Source: CAZYTO01 sp964650405 (GTDB taxonomy: Bacteria > Acidobacteriota > Thermoanaerobaculia > Gp7-AA8). Taken from it: 18,543 nucleotides of DNA. Of this stretch, positions 13,813 to 18,543 are shown piece after piece. The stretch covers positions 1 through 18,543 of the forward strand of contig CAZYTO010000091.1 of assembly GCA_964650405.1 (NCBI GenBank). Direction: 5' to 3'. The notes beneath the pieces are model-generated. The model was not told the origin of the DNA and searched no databases. It saw only the letters and a list, made by a program, of their open reading frames with translations. Position numbers and translations under genes: made by a program. Position 1 is the first letter of the stretch. Every line of letters starts with the position of its first letter.

Positions 13813-13914
13813 CACAACTCCGCGTATGAAGAATGGCATGCCGAGTGTTGAATGGAGCATGAGGGCCAGGCGCCTCTCATCCCCGTGCAACAGTCGCCAT
13901 CCCTCAGTCCCCCA

Positions 13915-14976
13915 TCAACATTCCTTCGGTAACCGCCTTCCCTCGCCCTCCATCCTTCGCCCTGCACCATGCGGAGCTCGCCGCAGCCCGCTCGTGGAAA
14001 TGATGGCCCCCAGCTTCCCGACAATGCTTGCGCTCTCGATAGTGAACAGATAGAGAGGGCGCATCCGCCTGCGGCGGTCGGACGAGAACGTTCGCAAGGC
14101 CAGATTCGGGAGACACCAGAGCGCGGCTCGCGTCTGGTCGAGCAGACGCACGATCAAGCCCAACGACGAGGTCGATCCGGCATCGCCCGCGTAGAGCGTG
14201 GACAGGAGAACCTCGCTGTGGCCATAGCGTCGATATTGGGAGAAGACCTCGCGCAGGCTGCTGCTGTGGCGGTGCAGGACGATCGCTTCCGGGACATCGA
14301 CGACAGTCCCCTGCCGGCTGAGTTGCAGGCGCCAGCCGAAGTCGATGTCGCCGGCGGTCGAAAGATGCTCGTCGAAGAGACCGAGCGCGAAGAGCGTCTC
14401 GCGCCGGACCGCGGCATTCCCGGTGAGAAACGTCTTCAGCCCTCGCCGCTCCGGACGCGAGAAGGGCTTCGTTCGGGCGGCGAACTCTTCCCACAGAGTC
14501 TCCGGCGGTACGTCGCCGATGCTGCCGAGGACGGCGGCAACGGAAGGGGCCGAAAACGGAGCGACCATGCGCTCCAGCCAATCCAGCGCCGGCACGCAGT
14601 CGCCATCCGTCAGGGCGATGATCGTCCCCGAGGCCTGCCGGATCCCGCGATTGCGGGCCGCATACGCCGTACGGATGCCATGCTCCAACAGCAGCGTCAC
14701 CGGATATCGCGCCACGATGGCCCGCGTGTCATCGGTCGAGCCGTTGTCGATGACGAGGATCTCCGTCAGCTCGCGCGGATACGTCTGGGCGAGCAACGCC
14801 TCGACACAACGTCCGATCATCGCAGCCTCGTTCAGCACCGGCACGACGACCGAGACCTGCGGCAGGCACTTGGTATGGCTCGTCTCGATGATTGGACTCC
14901 GAAAGCAGGCTGGAGTGTAAGCTCTCGAGCCGTCGCCCAAGTGACAATCATCACGCCCGCCCGCTCCACCAGTCAC
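13915..14976 (-). CDS. Glycosyltransferase family 2 protein
   Basis: This encodes a GT-A-fold family 2 glycosyltransferase, a cytoplasmic or membrane-associated enzyme that moves a sugar from a nucleotide sugar to a glycan, lipid or protein. Marks are the first strand VSVVVPVLNEAAMIGRCV (from residue 41), VIDNGSTDDT (75-84), the metal-binding DGD (124-126), and AGDIDFGWRLQLSRQG, the acceptor-side acidic motif. The frame starts at GTG 14976, but 35-40 residues before the first strand do not look conserved, so the true start may be internal (TTG 14940 or a rarer codon). The last dozen residues (from RRMEGEGRR) are translated from a CCTTCGC-type intergenic repeat. It is convergent with the radical SAM gene and divergent from the small ORF at 15015. 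Confidence 0.86.
   Translation of the reverse strand: MTGGAGGRDDCHLGDGSRAYTPACFRSPIIETSHTKCLPQVSVVVPVLNEAAMIGRCVEALLAQTYPRELTEILVIDNGSTDDTRAIVARYPVTLLLEHGIRTAYAARNRGIRQASGTIIALTDGDCVPALDWLERMVAPFSAPSVAAVLGSIGDVPPETLWEEFAARTKPFSRPERRGLKTFLTGNAAVRRETLFALGLFDEHLSTAGDIDFGWRLQLSRQGTVVDVPEAIVLHRHSSSLREVFSQYRRYGHSEVLLSTLYAGDAGSTSSLGLIVRLLDQTRAALWCLPNLALRTFSSDRRRRMRPLYLFTIESASIVGKLGAIISTSGLRRAPHGAGRRMEGEGRRLPKEC
13937..13968. repeat. Heptamer-type repeat inside the glycosyltransferase 3' end
   Basis: CCTTCCCTCGCCCTCCATCC and the following CTTCGCCCTGC resemble the array at 5438-5490. Here the repeat is coding and supplies the C-terminus of the glycosyltransferase. Confidence 0.6.
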
Positions 14977-15014
14977 AACGCGGCGCGGCCGGCTTCCTAA
15001 TAATCGGTCTCGCC

Positions 15015-15245
15015 ATGGGCGACCGCCGACTCACCACCTTCATCGCGATGACACTCCTCGCGGTGGTCGCTTTTGCACCGTGCAGCCTGGGGTCCGGCGA
15101 CGATGCGACTGGCAGGATGGCTGTGCAACCATGCAGCGCGCCTTCCTGCGGAATGGTGCGGCAGGCGACGAACGCGGCCACTACGACTCAGGCGCCCCTC
15201 CTCGCGCCGTCTCGCATGCCGCGCTCGTCCGCCTCCCCCTGCTGA
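15015..15245 (+). CDS. Possible small secreted protein (doubtful)
   Basis: A 76-residue frame starts at ATG 15015 with a signal-peptide-like N-terminus (LTTFIAMTLLAVVAFAPCS). It continues with a Cys-, Ala- and Pro-rich tail of low complexity. There is no clear ribosome-binding site and no family resemblance; the cysteine after AFAP is not in a proper lipobox. It may be a real short exported peptide or just an open frame in the region upstream of the peroxidase gene. Confidence 0.25.
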   Translation: MGDRRLTTFIAMTLLAVVAFAPCSLGSGDDATGRMAVQPCSAPSCGMVRQATNAATTTQAPLLAPSRMPRSSASPC

Positions 15246-15337
15246 ACGCGGAAAAGCCTCGCCGCCGCGCGGTCCAAACTGGTCATGAGCGGTCCGATGG
15301 CCTTATTCTCACTTCCATCTCATCCCAGGAGACGGAC

Positions 15338-16670
15338 ATGCGCCCGAGACTTCTCGTCGTGGCAACTCTGCTGGTGTCCCTCTGCGCACTCGATGCAACG
15401 GCCGAAGACGGCGCACCCACCGTCGCCAATGCGGCCAAGGCGTCCCGGGCCAAGAGCGATCACGCCGCCTGCGCTGACCTGATCGACAGCGGCTTCCGCC
15501 CGGTGGCCAAACAGCGCAGCGAACGTTTCCTCGGCAAGGTTCAGCCGGACACGGCACAGTCCCGCGGCGGCGAGCGCGGCATGGCCATGCTCCCCTTCCC
15601 GTCGATCGACTGGCAGCAGTACTGGGGCACCGGCGACGCTTCCACGCTTTCCACCCACTTCGGTGCCGATCTCCCTATCGTCGGCGCGAACAGCCGCGGC
15701 ATCTTCGGGGCCATGCTCGACCTCGAGTACCAGCGCATGGAGCTGATCAAGTTCAACCTCTTCGACAACGGCGGCACGTACCAGACGTACGTCGACGGAG
15801 AGAACGGCATCGCCGGGCCGGCCGTGCGGCGCTGGGCGTCGATGAAACTGCCGCCGGACGATCCGCACTACGCGGCCGTCGGCGGGGCCGCGGCCTGGCA
15901 AACCTGCAGCGGAGAGCTTATCCGCCATCGCGAGCTGACCGGCATCTGCAATGACATCCTGAACCCGGCCATGGGCTCGACCGGCATGCCGTTCGCCCGC
16001 AACGCCCAGTTCGAGGCCACCTTCCCCGACCTGGCCCGTAACGAGCTCGCCCGAAACCGCCACGGCGACCGCCTCGGCCCCCTCACGCCCGACCCCCAGG
16101 TCCTCAGCCGCGTCCTCTTCACCCGCAGCTCCTCCGCCGATCACGACTGCGCACCCGACTACACGAAGCTCTCCTGGCCGAACGACCTGCTCCCCGCCAC
16201 GACGAACTGCGACTACAAGAAGGCGCCGTTCTTCAACGTCCTGGCCGCCTTCTGGATCCAGTTCATGACTCACGACTGGTTCTCGCACCTCGACGAAGGA
16301 GAGAACGACACGGCGCAGCTCACGAAGATGGGCTGCGCGCGCCAGCTCGTCGGCGGCAGGTATGTCGAGCTGACGCCGGAGCAGGTGGCGAAGTACGGCT
16401 GTCGGCCGGACGACGTCATCGACACGACCCTGCTCAGGGACCGCACCGACCCGGCCACGTTCCGTAGCGGCGGCCGCGAGTACCTCACCCGCGCCTACCG
16501 CACGACGCGCAACCTCAATACGGCCTGGTGGGACGCCTCCCAGATCTACGGTTACAGCGAGCGCCCCCGGGCCCGGGGTAAGCCCGACCCGGAGGACCCC
16601 GCAAAGCGCCAAATTGACCCCCGTGCCGGCCCGCAGTTCGCGAAACAGCACGAAAGCCATAGCGGTGACG
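15338..16670 (+). CDS. Exported animal-type haem peroxidase, N-terminal part (runs into assembly gap)
   Basis: This is the first 444 codons of a large haem peroxidase of the animal (An_peroxidase) superfamily. A signal peptide (MRPRLLVVATLLVSLCALDATA, then EDG) directs export. The distal haem residue is His312 in FMTHDWFSHLD (CAC 16271-16273). The substrate loop YRTTRNLNTAWWDASQIYGYSE follows, a hallmark of bacterial and fungal members. AGGAGA eight bases before ATG 15338 is a good ribosome-binding site. The last 25 codons before the N run (after GYSERPRARGKPDPEDPAKRQ) no longer fit the family and are probably bad sequence at a contig end. The gene continues in another frame beyond the gap. 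Confidence 0.9.
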
Positions 16671-16680
16671 NNNNNNNNNN
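16671..16680. other. Scaffold gap (10 N) inside the peroxidase gene
   Basis: Ten Ns join two contig ends. The coding frame changes across the gap (frame 2 before, frame 1 after). Both flanks seem to encode the same short piece of protein, so the gap length is not meaningful. Confidence 0.98.
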
Positions 16681-16746
16681 GGTATAGCCGAGCGTACCCG
16701 CGCCTGGGAGAAGCTCGACACCAGGTATAACGCAAACCTGCAGTGA

Positions 16747-18399
16747 ATCGACGTGGACGGCCGCGAAGCGGAAGACGACGCGCAGGGCTACCTGCCCGTG
16801 TTCGCCGGCGGCGACCCGATCCTTCCGCAGTGGAGCGGGCAGGAAGCGACGGCCTTTCCCGACAACTGGTCGATCGGCATGAGCTTCTACTCGAACCTTT
16901 TCGCCCGCGAGCACAACCTCTTCGTCGACGAGTTCCGCCGTCGCGCCGCGCGCGATCCGAACGGCGACTCCGGCCTGCGCGATCCGCAGCAGCCCGCGGC
17001 CGTCATTCACAACAAGGACGTCAGTGACGACGAGCTGTTCGAAGCGGCCCGCCTCGTCGTGGCCGCGGAGATCGCCAAGATCCACACCATCGAGTGGACG
17101 CCTCAGCTCCTCTACGACGAGCCGCTCTTCACCGCCATGAACGCGAACTGGAACGGGCTGTTCGCAAACAACAGGCTGCTCCAGCGCGTCTCCGGCGAGC
17201 TGGCGGACCGCTTCAAGAAGGCCCAGGACCCGAAGTACAGCAACGACTTCTACTCCGTCTTCGCCTCAGGCGCCGGCATCGTCGGTCTCGGCGCGCACAA
17301 GACCACCGGCCATCTGTGGTGGCGCCGCGACAACTGGACGTTCGCCGACGCCAACAGCGGCACGAACCATTTCGGGTCCCCGTTCAACTTCCCCGAGGAG
17401 TTCGTGACCGTCTATCGCCTCCACCCGCTCGTCCCCGACCTCATCGACTACCGCGAGTGGACGAGCCCGAACGCCATCGCCGGAAAGGTCCCCGTCGCGG
17501 CGACGGTGCGCGGCAATGCCACGGCGGCCATGGAGCACCGCGGCCTGGCCAACTGGGCCCTCTCCATGGGCCGCCAGCGCCTCGGCCTGCTCACGCTCGG
17601 CAATCACCCCCGCTTCCTGCAGAACCTGACCATCCCCCGCCTCGGCGCGGAGAACCGCGTCGACGTGCTGGCGCTCGACCTCCTCCGCGACCGCGAGCAC
17701 GGCGTGCCGCGCTTCAACGAGTTCCGCCGCCAGTACGGCCTGAAGACCCTCACCAGCTTCGACGACTTCCTCGATCCGTCGGCAACCGGTGCCGAGCTCG
17801 CATCCGAGAAGGCCTACATCGCCGACCTGCGCCGCTTCTACGGCACGCATCCCTGCGACGCGTCGAAAGTCATCACCGACGCGCAGGTAAACGACGACCA
17901 CTCGCCCATCAACGACTGCCTCGGGCATCCGAATGGCTCGGTCGTGGACAACATCGAGGACGTCGATACTGTCGTCGGCTGGCTGTCGGAGTTCCGCCGC
18001 CCCCACGGCTTCGCCATCTCCGAGACGCAGTTCCAGGTCTTCATCCTCAACGCCTCCCGCCGCCTCTTCAGCGACCGCTTCTTCACCTCCAGCTTCCGCC
18101 CCGAGCTCTACACCTCGCTCGGCATCGAGTGGCTGACCAACAACGGCCCGAACGGCAAACAGTTCGAGCCCCAGGCGCAGAACGGCCACACCGTGGAAAT
18201 CGCCCCGCTCAAACGAGTCCTCCTGCGCACCATGCCCGAGCTCCAGCCAGAGCTCTCCCACGTCATCAACGCCTTCGACCCCTGGGCCCGCGACCGCGGC
18301 ACGTACTACACCCTGGCCTGGAAACCCCGCCCCGACGCGAAAGACGACCCCGCCTTCGCACCGCCGCCTCCGGCAGCGGCAGACGGAGGAGGGCATTGA
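16747..18399 (+). CDS. Animal-type haem peroxidase, C-terminal part (5' partial, after assembly gap)
   Basis: This is the remaining 550 codons of the peroxidase, beginning at IDVDGREAEDDAQGYLPVF. It holds GTNHFGSPFNFPEEFVTVYR followed by LHPLVPD. His (CAC 17422-17424) is the expected proximal haem ligand. Tyr (TAT 17413-17415) sits three residues before it, as the catalytic Tyr does in cyclooxygenases (Tyr-His-Trp-His) and alpha-dioxygenases. Helices with MEHRGLANWALSMGRQRLGLL and NRVDVLALDLLRDREHGVPRFNEFRR follow, the latter typical of the superfamily. The tail is Pro/Ala-rich (AFAPPPPAAADGGGH). An in-frame TGA at 16744, right after the gap, is probably a sequence error. With the first part, the full protein would be about 980 residues. 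It may be a fatty-acid dioxygenase or a haloperoxidase-type enzyme; the substrate is unknown. Confidence 0.9.
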   Translation: MDVDGREAEDDAQGYLPVFAGGDPILPQWSGQEATAFPDNWSIGMSFYSNLFAREHNLFVDEFRRRAARDPNGDSGLRDPQQPAAVIHNKDVSDDELFEAARLVVAAEIAKIHTIEWTPQLLYDEPLFTAMNANWNGLFANNRLLQRVSGELADRFKKAQDPKYSNDFYSVFASGAGIVGLGAHKTTGHLWWRRDNWTFADANSGTNHFGSPFNFPEEFVTVYRLHPLVPDLIDYREWTSPNAIAGKVPVAATVRGNATAAMEHRGLANWALSMGRQRLGLLTLGNHPRFLQNLTIPRLGAENRVDVLALDLLRDREHGVPRFNEFRRQYGLKTLTSFDDFLDPSATGAELASEKAYIADLRRFYGTHPCDASKVITDAQVNDDHSPINDCLGHPNGSVVDNIEDVDTVVGWLSEFRRPHGFAISETQFQVFILNASRRLFSDRFFTSSFRPELYTSLGIEWLTNNGPNGKQFEPQAQNGHTVEIAPLKRVLLRTMPELQPELSHVINAFDPWARDRGTYYTLAWKPRPDAKDDPAFAPPPPAAADGGGH

Positions 18400-18543
18400 G
18401 GTAAAGAGCGAAGGAGGAAGGGCGAAGGACGTTCGAACCGGTCGGATGGGCTACTGCGGAAGCGCGTGACGGGGTCGGGGGAGCGAGGGGGCGAGGGATC
18501 AAGCAAGGGGTGAGGGAGGGGGCGAGGGCGAGGATCGGGGGGG
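18400..18543. repeat. Purine-rich degenerate repeat region
   Basis: After the peroxidase stop the sequence is dominated by GAAGG, GGGCGAAGG and GGGGGCGAGGG units. No gene is seen before the window edge, and no terminator hairpin is evident. Confidence 0.6.

Noticed and set aside
12082..13890. 602-codon minus-strand frame across the radical SAM gene
   Set aside because: It is a GC-driven shadow; the opposite frame has the cysteine motif and barrel strands.
13813..13914. A bidirectional terminator between the radical SAM and glycosyltransferase genes
   Set aside because: Only a weak GAGG/CCTC pairing near 13860-13880 is present and no T-run follows on either strand.
17094..18404. 436-codon plus frame overlapping the peroxidase in another frame
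   Set aside because: The translation is almost all Arg, Pro, His and Ala, typical of a frame-shifted reading of GC-rich coding DNA.

Overview
The window is about 18.5 kb of GC-rich DNA (roughly two thirds G+C) from an uncultured bacterium. Gene content and style suggest a draft metagenome contig, perhaps Acidobacteriota: a PilT-type ATPase, a five-domain S1 protein, single-gene operons, and short direct-repeat arrays in many intergenic gaps. That taxonomic call is inference only. A 10-N scaffold gap lies inside one gene (16671-16680). The first 200 bases look foreign to what follows and may be a chimeric join.

Layout. At 3-200 is the C-terminal end of a LysR regulator, abutting an N-terminally damaged pilT-like retraction ATPase (to 1252). 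An epoxide-hydrolase-like alpha/beta hydrolase (1324-2205) overlaps tail-to-tail with an NAD-dependent epimerase-type gene (3001-2153, minus). An S1-domain gene follows (4664-3246, minus) with a textbook intrinsic terminator. Next comes an approximately 830-base gene-free region (4665-5494). It holds palindromic REP-like elements and a strong candidate small RNA (about 5078-5307) made of three hairpins with a shared loop sequence and covarying stems. Further right are a GNAT-VOC fusion, a histidine phosphatase, a single-domain globin with a Crp/Fnr-like palindrome upstream, a NarL-type response regulator with an apparently near-leaderless GTG start, and a small outer-membrane barrel protein flanked by perfect 23-bp inverted repeats.

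The 9.4-13.8 kb block has two genes on the minus strand that overlap by one base: a 136-aa five-cysteine unknown and an 883-aa GNAT/NDP-forming acyl-CoA synthetase. Divergent from them, across 118 bases, is a radical SAM enzyme with an unusual C-x10-C-x2-C cluster motif. After it come a GT2 glycosyltransferase (minus), a doubtful small secreted ORF, and a large exported animal-type haem peroxidase that keeps the cyclooxygenase/alpha-dioxygenase-like Tyr-x-x-His pair. The assembly gap splits the peroxidase gene.

The most novel-looking items are the three-hairpin RNA at 5078-5307, the shifting 7/8-bp repeat arrays that sit in intergenic regions and sometimes reach into gene ends, and the non-canonical radical SAM protein beside a Cys-containing partner of unknown function. 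No CRISPR array, tRNA, rRNA, transposase or phage gene was seen.
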